Source of the DNA: DATJMJ01 sp035503915
GTDB taxonomy: Bacteria > Actinomycetota > Acidimicrobiia > Acidimicrobiales > Palsa-688
Length of the DNA stretch: 28,924 nucleotides
Direction: 5' to 3'
Assembly: GCA_035503915.1 (NCBI GenBank)
Contig: DATJSU010000041.1
Span: 1 to 28,924, forward strand
Below are positions 22,196 to 28,924 of the stretch, one piece after another. Under the pieces are notes generated by a model. That model was not told the DNA's origin, did no database searches, and saw only the letters and a program-made list of their open reading frames with translations. The position numbers were made by a program, and so were the translations under genes. The stretch's first letter is position 1. Every line of letters begins with the position of its first letter.

Positions 22196-22667
22196 CAGCG
22201 TAAGCGTCGTCGGCAACCTGACCCGGGAGCCCGAACTGCGTTTCACACCCAGCGGTCAAGCCACCGCAACCTTCGGGATCGCCGTCAACCGTACCTGGAC
22301 GGACCGCCAGAGCCAGGAGCGCAGGGAGTCGACCTCGTTCTTTGACGTCGTGTGCTGGGGCACGCTCGCAGAAAACGCAGCGACCTCCCTTACCCGGGGT
22401 ACCCGGGTCGTGGTCACCGGCCGGCTCGACCAACGGTCCTGGGAGACCCAGGACGGCGACAAGCGGTCCAAGGTGGAGATCACCGCCGAGGAGATCGCCC
22501 CCAGCCTTCGCTGGGCGACGGTCCACGTGACGCGCAACGAGCGCCGTAGCCCTGAGAGCTCCAACGGCGATTCGCATGCCTCCCACGATCACAGCTTCCA
22601 GCGCCCGGCGCCCGAAGCCGCCCCGGCGGCATATGGTCCCGGGCACGAGGACGAGGAGCCCTTCTAA
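22182..22667 (+). CDS. ssb: Single-stranded DNA-binding protein
   Basis: A 161-residue SSB that coats single-stranded DNA during replication and repair. The OB fold spans about 1-110: VSVVGNLTREPELRFTPSGQATATFGIAVNR, SFFDVVCWGTLAENAATSL, TRVVVTGRLDQRSWE and KVEITAEEIAPSLRWAT. A disordered Ser/His/Pro linker ends in the acidic tip HEDEEPF, which recruits partner proteins. ATG 22182 is chosen because GGAG (22172-22175) lies six bases upstream; ATG 22170 is possible. It overlaps the rpsF stop and is five bases from rpsR. Confidence 0.96.
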   Translation: MAQDNSVSVVGNLTREPELRFTPSGQATATFGIAVNRTWTDRQSQERRESTSFFDVVCWGTLAENAATSLTRGTRVVVTGRLDQRSWETQDGDKRSKVEITAEEIAPSLRWATVHVTRNERRSPESSNGDSHASHDHSFQRPAPEAAPAAYGPGHEDEEPF

Positions 22668-22672
22668 CCCCC

Positions 22673-23101
22673 ATGGCACGTACAAACGACCGGGAGCGCA
22701 ACCCCAAGCGCGCCCCGAAGGAATCGCGGCCCCGTGGCAAAAAGAAGGTATGCGTGTTCTGCAAAGAGCACGCCGACTGGGTCGACTATAAGGACGTAAA
22801 CCTCCTCCGCCGGTTCATGAGCGAAAGAGGCAAGATCCGCTCTCGCCGCGTGACTGGCAATTGCACGCAACATCAGCGTGAGGTTCAGGTTGCCATCAAG
22901 ACGGCGAGGGAGCTCGCCTTGTTGCCCTACGTCCAACGCACCGCCAGCGAGCGCGGGCCAGGACGGCCGCGGCCGGCTGCCGGTCGCGAGGAAGCTGCCA
23001 GTCGCACGGAAGACTCAGCGGCAGCACCCGGTGCCGACTACGAGGCCGAGGAGGAGTTCACGCCCGAGTTCGCCACCGGCCTGGCTGGAGCAGAAGCGTG
23101 A
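22673..23101 (+). CDS. rpsR: 30S ribosomal protein S18, zinc-binding form with acidic tail
   Basis: A 142-residue S18. The core (about 1-88) has KKKVCVFCKEH, VDYKDVNLLRRFMSERGKIRSRRVTGNCTQHQREV and ARELALLPYV. Cys27, Cys30, Cys64 and His67 fit the zinc-binding version of S18, as opposed to the cysteine-free paralogue. About 54 residues beyond the core are Ala/Glu/Arg-rich and end in a strongly acidic segment (ADYEAEEEFTPEF), making the protein much longer than the usual 75-90. The GTGA at its end overlaps the rplI start. Confidence 0.95.
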   Translation: MARTNDRERNPKRAPKESRPRGKKKVCVFCKEHADWVDYKDVNLLRRFMSERGKIRSRRVTGNCTQHQREVQVAIKTARELALLPYVQRTASERGPGRPRPAAGREEAASRTEDSAAAPGADYEAEEEFTPEFATGLAGAEA

Positions 23102-23547
23102 CGCGCGTCGTGCTGCGCTCGGATGTCGCAAAAGTCGGCAAAAGAGGCGACATTTGCGATGTGGCCGACGGCTACGCCCGCAACTACCTGTTGCCCCGCG
23201 GGCACGCCATCCTCGCGAGCGAGGGCATCACGGACCAAGCCTCGAGGATGCGCCGGGCCCGCGAGACCAAGGACGCGCACGACCGGCAAGTAGCCGAGGG
23301 CGTCGCCCGCAGCCTTGTGCAACAGGTCATCCGGGTACCGATGCGAGCGGGGCCTGAAGGAAGGCTCTTCGGGTCTGTCACTACGGCGGTCATCGCCGAC
23401 GCGGTGGCAGAACAAGCCGGTGTGCAGATCGACCGTTACAAGCTGCACCTACCCGAGCCGATAAAGACGCTCGGTACGCACGAAGTGCCTCTCAGGCTGC
23501 ACAGCGAAGTGGAGTTCCCAGTGACGCTCGAAGTTGTGAGGGCCTGA
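23098..23547 (+). CDS. rplI: 50S ribosomal protein L9
   Basis: A 149-residue L9. The N-terminal domain shows VVLRSDVAKVGKRGDICDVADGYARNYLLPRGHA, the L9 signature that binds 23S rRNA. A connecting helix (RMRRARETKDAHDRQVAEGVA) leads to the C-terminal domain (GRLFGSVTTAVIADAV ... GTHEVPLRLHSEVEFPVTLEVV). GTG 23098 overlaps the rpsR stop by four bases. It is the last gene of the rpsF operon; dnaB, usually next on the same strand, is inverted here. Confidence 0.96.
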   Translation: MTRVVLRSDVAKVGKRGDICDVADGYARNYLLPRGHAILASEGITDQASRMRRARETKDAHDRQVAEGVARSLVQQVIRVPMRAGPEGRLFGSVTTAVIADAVAEQAGVQIDRYKLHLPEPIKTLGTHEVPLRLHSEVEFPVTLEVVRA

Positions 23548-23590
23548 GCCACCGTAGCGTTAGGCGTTTGCAGCAGCCAAAGCCAAACCC

Positions 23591-23629
23591 GCCGACATGG
23601 CCCGCTCGTCAAACACGGGCCATGTTGGC
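23591..23629. terminator. Candidate bidirectional terminator at the rplI-dnaB convergence
   Basis: A 14-base stem (23591-23604 with 23616-23629, one G-T wobble at the fourth pair) has an 11-base loop containing the dnaB stop codon. The inner ten pairs, ACATGGCCCG and CGGGCCATGT, are perfect. One arm is dnaB coding sequence. On the dnaB side a modestly T-rich stretch follows; on the rplI side none does. Confidence 0.55.
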
Positions 23630-24976
23630 AAAGCGGGTGAAGTGGTCGAGGAAAGCCAGCTGGGTTGTCCCGGTCGGCCCGTTGCGGTGCTTTGCAACGA
23701 TGACCTCAGCGGTCCCCCGGTCGGCAGACTCCTTGTTGTAAACCTCATCCCGGTAGATGAACAGGACGACGTCGGCATCCTGCTCGAGACTGCCGGACTC
23801 CCGCAGGTCCGCGAGCACCGGGCGTTTGTCAGCTCGCGCTTCAAGGTTGCGCGACAGCTGGGACAAGGCCAGGACGGGGACCGACAGCTCGCGGGCGAGG
23901 ATCTTGAGGCCACGGCTGATCTCGGAAACCTCAACCTGCCGGTTTTCGTTAGACCCGGGGTTGGACATGAGCTGGAGATAGTCGACCACGATCAGGCCCA
24001 ACCCCTCCCGGCTCTTGAGCCGGCGTGCCTTGGCCCGTACCTCCATAACCGTCAAGTTGGGGTTGTCGTCGATGAAAAGTGGAGCCTCGCCCAGCCTACC
24101 GATGGCATTTACTACCTTCGGCCAGTCCGACTCGTGCAACTTGCCATTGCGCATCCTCGAAGAATCAACACGAGCTTCAGAGCACAAAAGCCTCTGCGTG
24201 ATCTCGAGGTGGCTCATCTCGAGAGAGAAGAACAGTACCGGCACCCTTTTTTCGATAGCGGCATGCGCCGCCGCCCCGAGCGCCAACGAAGTCTTGCCCA
24301 TCGACGGCCGAGCTCCCAGGATCACGAGCGCACTCGCTTGAAGTCCCGAAAGGCGTTCGTCGAGGTCGGTATAGCCCGTCGGCACCCCGGTAATCGAATC
24401 GCCCCGGTTGTACAGGGCTTCCAGGTGATCGAGGCTTGCAGCGAGCAACTCTCGAAGAGGCTTGAGCGAATCCGTCACCCGCCGCTCGACGATGTCAAAA
24501 ACCATGGCCTCTGCCCTGTCGAGCGTGCCAGTGACATCTTCGGGCAACGAGTAACCCATTTCGGCCATTTCGCTTGCAACTGTTATCAACCGGCGCAGCA
24601 GCGCATGCTCTTCGACGATGCGGGCATAGCGAGCCGCGTTGGCAATAGCAGGCGTGTTAGCCTGCAGCGCAACCAGGTTGCCAGGGCCGCCCGAGGTCTC
24701 GAGCAAATCGGCGCGCCGCAACTCGTCGGCGACGGTAACCGGGTCCGCCGGCTCGCCTTGAGCGTAAAGAGAGCAAATTGCCTCGTAGATATGCCCGTTA
24801 GCAGGTCGGTAAAAGTCCTCGGCCTTGCAGGCCTCGACCGCCATCGAAATGGCGTCTCGCGACAACAACATCGCTCCCAACAGGGATTCCTCGGCTTGCA
24901 AGTCGTGCGGGGGAACCCGGTCGCGGCTCATCCTCCCACCTGGCTTGTCCCGGACATCGGCAACGACTTGAGCCAC
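23609..24976 (-). CDS. dnaB: Replicative DNA helicase DnaB
   Basis: A 455-residue hexameric helicase that opens DNA at the fork. The N-terminal domain has PPHDLQAEESLLGAMLLS and the primase-interacting collar. The RecA-like ATPase has the Walker A GARPSMGKTS (221-230), FFSLEMSHLEITQRLL, the Walker B LIVVDYLQLM, ALSQLSRNLE, LRESGSLEQDADVVLFIYRDE and the final KHRNGPTGT. No intein interrupts it, unlike several mycobacterial dnaB genes. GTG 24976 is used, with AAGG nine bases upstream. ATG 24931 (MSRDRVPPHDL) is close to typical family starts and has AGGTGGGAGG just before it, so it is a serious alternative. The gene diverges from dnaA. Confidence 0.95.
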   Translation of the reverse strand: MAQVVADVRDKPGGRMSRDRVPPHDLQAEESLLGAMLLSRDAISMAVEACKAEDFYRPANGHIYEAICSLYAQGEPADPVTVADELRRADLLETSGGPGNLVALQANTPAIANAARYARIVEEHALLRRLITVASEMAEMGYSLPEDVTGTLDRAEAMVFDIVERRVTDSLKPLRELLAASLDHLEALYNRGDSITGVPTGYTDLDERLSGLQASALVILGARPSMGKTSLALGAAAHAAIEKRVPVLFFSLEMSHLEITQRLLCSEARVDSSRMRNGKLHESDWPKVVNAIGRLGEAPLFIDDNPNLTVMEVRAKARRLKSREGLGLIVVDYLQLMSNPGSNENRQVEVSEISRGLKILARELSVPVLALSQLSRNLEARADKRPVLADLRESGSLEQDADVVLFIYRDEVYNKESADRGTAEVIVAKHRNGPTGTTQLAFLDHFTRFANMARV

Positions 24977-25492
24977 GGGCCTAAGCCTTACCGCTCGCGC
25001 TTGTGGGGAACCAGTAGGAAAACTCTGAGGATATCGGGTGTATTAAGCGAACAAGCCGCTGAGCGTGACCCGTGCGCTCGCTCTCACCTGCTCTTTTTCG
25101 CGATGCTCCCCAGCCGCAGGACCGGCGCCGGTGCAGCTGGCCCGAGGCCTCCTGCCGAGAGCCGACCGGCACCCAAGCGGTTGACATCACCCACGAAACC
25201 ACGGAGCCCATTCTACCCGTTCATGCGAACAGGCGTTCGTTCTTCCGACGAGCGGGTGACAGCGCAGACGGACCTGAGATGACTCATCCGCGCCCCTTCC
25301 ACCGCCCCCTACGAAGTGCTAGCGTCATCTGCCTGGCGACGCGCTTCGGCGGTTGCCTTGGTAAACAAACGAGTTCACAAGACCGGCTCTTCCTCCGGCC
25401 CTGCCAGAGCGCAGTTCGCGCTCGTGCTGCGGACCGGCCGTCTTGCGAGTTTGCCATGCGGATCGTGCCAAGCAGACAAACGAGAGGGGAAC
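24977..25492. other. dnaB-dnaA divergent intergenic region (516 bases)
   Basis: No supported gene lies here. The open frames that cross it have no family features. The region must hold promoters for dnaB and dnaA. TTGACA (25181-25186) is a perfect -35 hexamer for dnaA, but no acceptable -10 follows at 16-19 bases. I found no DnaA box within one mismatch; TTCCCCACA on the minus strand (25002-25010) has two. A region around 25360-25378 is locally A-rich. Confidence 0.6.
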
Positions 25493-27034
25493 ATGAGCCA
25501 GGTTGAAGAGCAGGTGACCAGCGATGACGGGCCCCCGGCCACGCCGGAGGCGGGCGACCTTTGGGCCCGCTTCTGCGAGAGCTTAAGGGCAAAGGTAACG
25601 GACGCCAACTGGAGCGCCTGGTTGGCGCCATTGTCGTTCCGAATTGAGGAAGGCCCAAAATACATTCTAATTGCTCCTAACTTCCCGATGCGTGACCTGG
25701 TGGAAATGCGCTTTCGCGACCAGATCGAACAAGCGCTTACCGAGGTCACCGGCGAAGAGGCACCATCGGTCGTCCTGGTCGCTTTCGAACACCGTACCGC
25801 GCCGGGTGGCGAAGAGCCCCTTGCGGGGATGGTGGAGGACCGTGTATTGGGCGCCCCCAGCGGTGACAATTCGGGAAATGCCGGCAACCAAAGCAACGAA
25901 GGCAGCGGAGCGGCCGGGGCGGCCGTCCTCACCCCCGAGCAGGAACGCGACGCGAGCGACCGAGCTGCATTTGCACTTATCCGGGCGTCACGAGGCGACC
26001 GCAGGCCCCTGCCGCTCCTAAATGCCCGTTACACGTTCGAAGATTTTGTCATAGGCGGCTCCAACCGCTTTGCCCAAGCGGCAGCACAACACGTCGCCGA
26101 GGACCCCGCCAAGGCGTACAACCCGCTTTTCATCTACGGCATGTCCGGGCTTGGCAAAACGCACCTCCTGCACGCAATAGGCCATTACATCTGCAACCAG
26201 TTCCCGCGCCTGACAGTCTGCTATGTCTCGGTGGAAACTTTCCTAAACGAGTTCATCGAGGCCATAAGGACCAAGGACCCGGCGACTTTCAAACGGCGTT
26301 ACCGCAACTGCGACGTGTTGCTCGTCGACGACATCCAGTTGCTGAGGGGCAAGAAGGAGACCCAGGAGGAATTTTTCCATACCTTCAATTCGCTCTACGA
26401 GCACGAGAGGCAGATCGTGATCACCTCCGACCGCCACCCGAGGGCGATCGAAACACTCGAAGAGCGCCTGACCAGCCGCTTCGAGGGAGGGCTGATCACC
26501 GACATCCAACCACCTGGCCTGGAGACACGGGTCGCCATCCTGCGTAAGAAGGCGGAACGCCAACGCACCACCATCCCCGAAGCCGCGCTCGAAATGATCG
26601 CGACCGCAATCAAGGACAACATCCGCGAGCTCGAGGGCGCCCTCATCCGCCTGGCGGCGTACGCGAGCATCCACCAGGTCGACGTCACACCGGAGCTCAC
26701 CTCAGAGGTGCTTCGTGACGTCATCGGGGGAGCAAGCCGCGAGGTCATGCCCGACGACATCCTCGAGCAAACGGCAAAGATGTTCGGCTTCACAGTCGAG
26801 GAGCTCATCGGGGCCAGCCGCCGGCGCCCACTCGTCGTAGCACGCCAGATCGCCGTCTACCTGTTCCGGGAACTGACCGACTACAGCTACCCCGCCATCG
26901 GTGCCGTCATGGGTGACCGAGACCACACGACGATCATGCACGCCTATAACAAGATCGCAGAACAGATGAGCCAGCGCAGCCGGATCTACGAGCAAGTCAC
27001 CACCCTCATCGAGATGCTCAAGAAGGGCGAATGA
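25493..27034 (+). CDS. dnaA: Chromosomal replication initiator protein DnaA
   Basis: A 513-residue AAA+ initiator. Domain I (about 15-95) includes WARFCESLRAKVTDANWSAWLAPL. A Gly/Asn/Ala-rich linker follows. Domain III starts near YTFEDFVIGGSNRFAQAAA, with the Walker A GMSGLGKTH (216-224), the Walker B VLLVDDIQLL and the sensor region ITSDRHP. Domain IV carries the DnaA-box-binding signature GDRDHTTIMHAYNKI (about 474-488). ATG 25493 follows GAGAGGGGA; the reading from 25316 is a leader without similarity. dnaN follows after 223 bases that look like oriC. Confidence 0.97.
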   Translation: MSQVEEQVTSDDGPPATPEAGDLWARFCESLRAKVTDANWSAWLAPLSFRIEEGPKYILIAPNFPMRDLVEMRFRDQIEQALTEVTGEEAPSVVLVAFEHRTAPGGEEPLAGMVEDRVLGAPSGDNSGNAGNQSNEGSGAAGAAVLTPEQERDASDRAAFALIRASRGDRRPLPLLNARYTFEDFVIGGSNRFAQAAAQHVAEDPAKAYNPLFIYGMSGLGKTHLLHAIGHYICNQFPRLTVCYVSVETFLNEFIEAIRTKDPATFKRRYRNCDVLLVDDIQLLRGKKETQEEFFHTFNSLYEHERQIVITSDRHPRAIETLEERLTSRFEGGLITDIQPPGLETRVAILRKKAERQRTTIPEAALEMIATAIKDNIRELEGALIRLAAYASIHQVDVTPELTSEVLRDVIGGASREVMPDDILEQTAKMFGFTVEELIGASRRRPLVVARQIAVYLFRELTDYSYPAIGAVMGDRDHTTIMHAYNKIAEQMSQRSRIYEQVTTLIEMLKKGE

Positions 27035-27257
27035 CAGCTCGGGTAACCTTGTGCCGGAGTGGTGTAATTACGTGGGTTAGTGCGCCTTCGCGTAGGACAA
27101 CCCGCCACCTGCCGCCAAGGTCGCCATCGCTTCACCCACAGGCACCACGCCGGCTTTCGTTAGCCCCATCCAGGGAGTATGGTCAACTATCCACAATCCA
27201 CACCACTACTACTCCTTAGGATCTATAAGAACTTAAAAACAGTAGAGGAGCTTCGCC
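27035..27257. other. oriC: Probable replication origin, dnaA-dnaN intergenic region
   Basis: dnaA-dnaN gaps are the usual origin site in Actinobacteria. Here CTATCCACA (27187-27195, one mismatch to TTATCCACA) overlaps CAATCCACA (27194-27202, two mismatches). After two bases comes ACTACTACT (27205-27213), matching the DnaA-trio element (CTA repeats) described in Bacillus, and then an AT-rich stretch (27216-27241). This is the order box, trio, unwinding region. Other boxes are poor, far fewer than in Streptomyces. A palindrome GTAATTAC is at 27063-27070. Confidence 0.7.
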
Positions 27258-28361
27258 TTGAAGTTGCGATGCGAAAGAGACAACCTTCTCGATGCTCTGG
27301 CCACGGCCGGCAGGGCAGCCGCAGGGAGAGCCGCCGGGCCTGGGGGCTTACCCGGCACGCGGCTCAACCTGTCCGGTGACCGTTTGGAGGTTACGGGTAC
27401 CGACCAGGACATCACGATCTCGACGGAAGTAAGCGTCGCGGGTCTCTCCGACGGCGTCGTGGTGGCGCCGGGCCGCCTGCTTACTGACATCGTCCGCGCC
27501 CTCGAGCCCGGCGCAGTACTGCTCCAGGGCGACGAGGAGGAGTTCCAGATTTCTGCCGGGAGGTCGCAGTTCACGCTACGGCCTTACCGGCCAGGAGATT
27601 TCCCGAGCCTTTCGGGAGCGAGCGGGCCGACGGTTTCGCTGTCGACGGCCGGGTTGGCCGAGGCGCTCCGCCAGGTCGTGCGCGCTGCCTCTTCCGAGGA
27701 CACACGCCCGGTGTTGACGGGGGTGCTGATGGCGGCCGAGGCCGAAGGTATCCGGTTGGTGGCGACCGACTCTTACCGGCTCGCGGTCAGGGACCTCCCT
27801 GGCGCGAAAGGGGTACTCGGAGAGGGGCAAAAGGTCCTCGTCCCTTCGAGGGCGCTCGGGGAGCTGCAGCGGCTCTTGAGCGGAGAAGCCGAGGCGGTCG
27901 AGCTCCATCTGGGAGCCCACGACATCCGCTTCGTGATCGGGAACGTCAAACTGACGACAAGGCTCATCGAGGGTGAGTTCCCGCCCTACCGGCAGCTCAT
28001 CCCGTTCAATTACCCCAACCGCCTTGTGATCGGGAGGGAGGCTTTCCTGGACGCAATCCGGCGAGTGCGGCTCGTGGCGCGCGACGCGACGACGCCGGCA
28101 CGTGTGGCGCTGCGGTCCGGGACGGTCCAGTTGAGCGTGATCACGACCGATTGGGGCCAGGCGGTGGAGGAAATCGATGCCAAGTACGAGGGTGCAGAGA
28201 TGACGATCGCCTTCAACCCGCAGTACCTGGCCGAGGGTATCGAAGCCGTGACGGGCGAAGAAGTGCTCCTCGAAACCATCGACGCCCTCAAACCCGCCAC
28301 GTTGAAGCCGACTGACAAAGCTGACTACGTGTACCTCCTGATGCCCGTGCGGGTGGCCTAG
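27258..28361 (+). CDS. dnaN: DNA polymerase III beta subunit (sliding clamp)
   Basis: A 367-residue clamp that dimerises around DNA and tethers the polymerase. The three clamp domains are visible: domain 1 starts MKLRCERDNLLDALATAGRA, with LLTDIVRALEPG. Domain 2 includes FTLRPYRPGDFPSL, VLTGVLMAAEAEGIRLVATDSYRLAV and VPSRALGELQRLL. Domain 3 includes LTTRLIEGEFPPYRQLIP, AFNPQYLAEGI and the C-terminal YVYLLMPVRV. TTG 27258 is well supported by AGAGGAG (27244-27250) seven bases upstream. recF follows 48 bases later. Confidence 0.97.
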   Translation: MKLRCERDNLLDALATAGRAAAGRAAGPGGLPGTRLNLSGDRLEVTGTDQDITISTEVSVAGLSDGVVVAPGRLLTDIVRALEPGAVLLQGDEEEFQISAGRSQFTLRPYRPGDFPSLSGASGPTVSLSTAGLAEALRQVVRAASSEDTRPVLTGVLMAAEAEGIRLVATDSYRLAVRDLPGAKGVLGEGQKVLVPSRALGELQRLLSGEAEAVELHLGAHDIRFVIGNVKLTTRLIEGEFPPYRQLIPFNYPNRLVIGREAFLDAIRRVRLVARDATTPARVALRSGTVQLSVITTDWGQAVEEIDAKYEGAEMTIAFNPQYLAEGIEAVTGEEVLLETIDALKPATLKPTDKADYVYLLMPVRVA

Positions 28362-28409
28362 ACCAGAGCTCGCTCGCCGGCTGGCCGAGCACGCCTTTAG
28401 TCACAAGAG

Positions 28410-28924
28410 ATGTTCATCGAGCGGCTCAGCCTGACCAACTTCAGGAATTACCCCGAGGTAGCTTTCGAACCCGCCCCGGAAGGTGTCACACTTTTACGGG
28501 GCGGGAACGGGGCGGGTAAGACCAACGTCCTCGAGGCTGTTAACTATGTCGCCACCCTGCGAAGTTTTCGCGGCGCTCCATCTGCGGCATTGGTACGCAG
28601 GGGCTACGAGGAGGCATTCCTTCGTGCGGGCGCAAAGCGTGAAAGCCGCAACATGCTGGTAGAAATCGAGCTGAGGTCCGCCGGCCGGGACAGGCTCAAA
28701 CTCAATCGCCGAGCCGTCAACCGGAGCGAGGACATCATTGGGGCCGTGCTCGCTACCGTCTTCTCTCCCGACGACATCGAGATCGTCAAGGGCAGCCCCC
28801 AGGCCAGGCGTGACTTCCTGGACGACCTGCTCTCCTCGCTCCACCCCAAACATGCAGCTGCCCGCAGCGAGCTCGAACGGGTCCTCAAGCAACGCAACGC
28901 CCTGCTGCGGTCAGCCGGCGGCAT
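28410..28924 (+). CDS. recF: DNA replication and repair protein RecF, N-terminal part (cut by window edge)
   Basis: 171 residues are visible of a protein that normally has about 370. RecF is an SMC-like ATPase that with RecO and RecR loads RecA at gapped DNA. Family features are MFIERLSLTNFRNYPEVAFE, the Walker A GGNGAGKTNVLEAV (31-44), YVATLRSFRG, and VFSPDDIEIVKGSPQARRDFLDDLL. ATG 28410 is the first possible start after the in-frame TAG at 28398-28400; the ribosome binding site is weak (AAGAG directly before the ATG). The order dnaA-dnaN-recF is standard. Confidence 0.95.
   Translation, partial: MFIERLSLTNFRNYPEVAFEPAPEGVTLLRGGNGAGKTNVLEAVNYVATLRSFRGAPSAALVRRGYEEAFLRAGAKRESRNMLVEIELRSAGRDRLKLNRRAVNRSEDIIGAVLATVFSPDDIEIVKGSPQARRDFLDDLLSSLHPKHAAARSELERVLKQRNALLRSAGG

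Noticed and set aside
25181..25186. TTGACA as the dnaA promoter
   Set aside because: A perfect -35 hexamer, but no acceptable -10 at 16-19 bases; kept only as a note in the intergenic entry.
23597..25282. 561-codon plus-strand open frame opposite dnaB
   Set aside because: Antisense shadow of the DnaB gene; no recognisable domains.

Overview
The window is GC-rich chromosomal DNA from around the replication origin of an actinobacterium. Gene content points there: the rpmH-rnpA-yidD-yidC-jag-rsmG-parA-parB block, DUF6049 beside murJ, pcnA, the padR/ino1 pair, DUF5318, and rpsF-ssb-rpsR-rplI-dnaB-dnaA-dnaN-recF. The divergent RsmG, the separate pilT and the lack of a mycobacterial-type MurJ fusion suggest class Acidimicrobiia. 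This placement is inferred from remembered family features, not from a search. No tRNA, rRNA, insertion sequence, prophage or CRISPR array was found.

Layout. 1-574 (-) is the start of a probable CPBP membrane protease, cut by the window edge. 789-6555 (+) is the ribosomal L34 / RNase P / membrane insertion / rRNA methylation / chromosome partition block, with a near-perfect parS site at 4377-4392 just before parA. 6666-16456 (-) runs back toward it: GNAT, DUF6049, murJ, degV, a transmembrane Ser/Thr kinase, a small membrane protein, trxB and trxA. 16518-19061 (+) holds pilT and pcnA. 19105-20925 (-) is padR followed by ino1. 21156-23547 (+) is DUF5318 and then rpsF-ssb-rpsR-rplI. 23609-24976 (-) is dnaB. 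25493-28924 (+) is dnaA, the probable oriC, dnaN and the 5' part of recF.

How the genes work together. DnaA, DnaB, DnaN, SSB and RecF start and maintain replication, and ParA/ParB with parS segregate the new origins. MurJ, the neighbouring kinase and DUF6049 form a cell-envelope group. In Mycobacterium the kinase-like domain and an ectodomain of this type are fused to MurJ; here they are on a separate protein with intact catalytic residues. TrxA and TrxB are a thioredoxin system, and each gene is preceded by a GGAAT-N18-GTT element, the consensus for sigma-R/sigma-H disulfide-stress promoters.

Most notable observations: (1) a chain of stop/start overlaps from rpmH to rsmG that appears to use TTG, GTG, ATG and CTG as initiators; (2) two sigma-R-type promoters with identical spacing at trxA and trxB; (3) an unfused kinase next to murJ; (4) a minimal oriC-like site with DnaA box and CTACTACT trio motif before dnaN; (5) a second, palindromic cluster of DnaA-box-like sequences between parB and trxA; (6) a shared 13-mer at the same distance from a TANNNT hexamer upstream of parA and of rpsF; (7) a likely internal start in jag.
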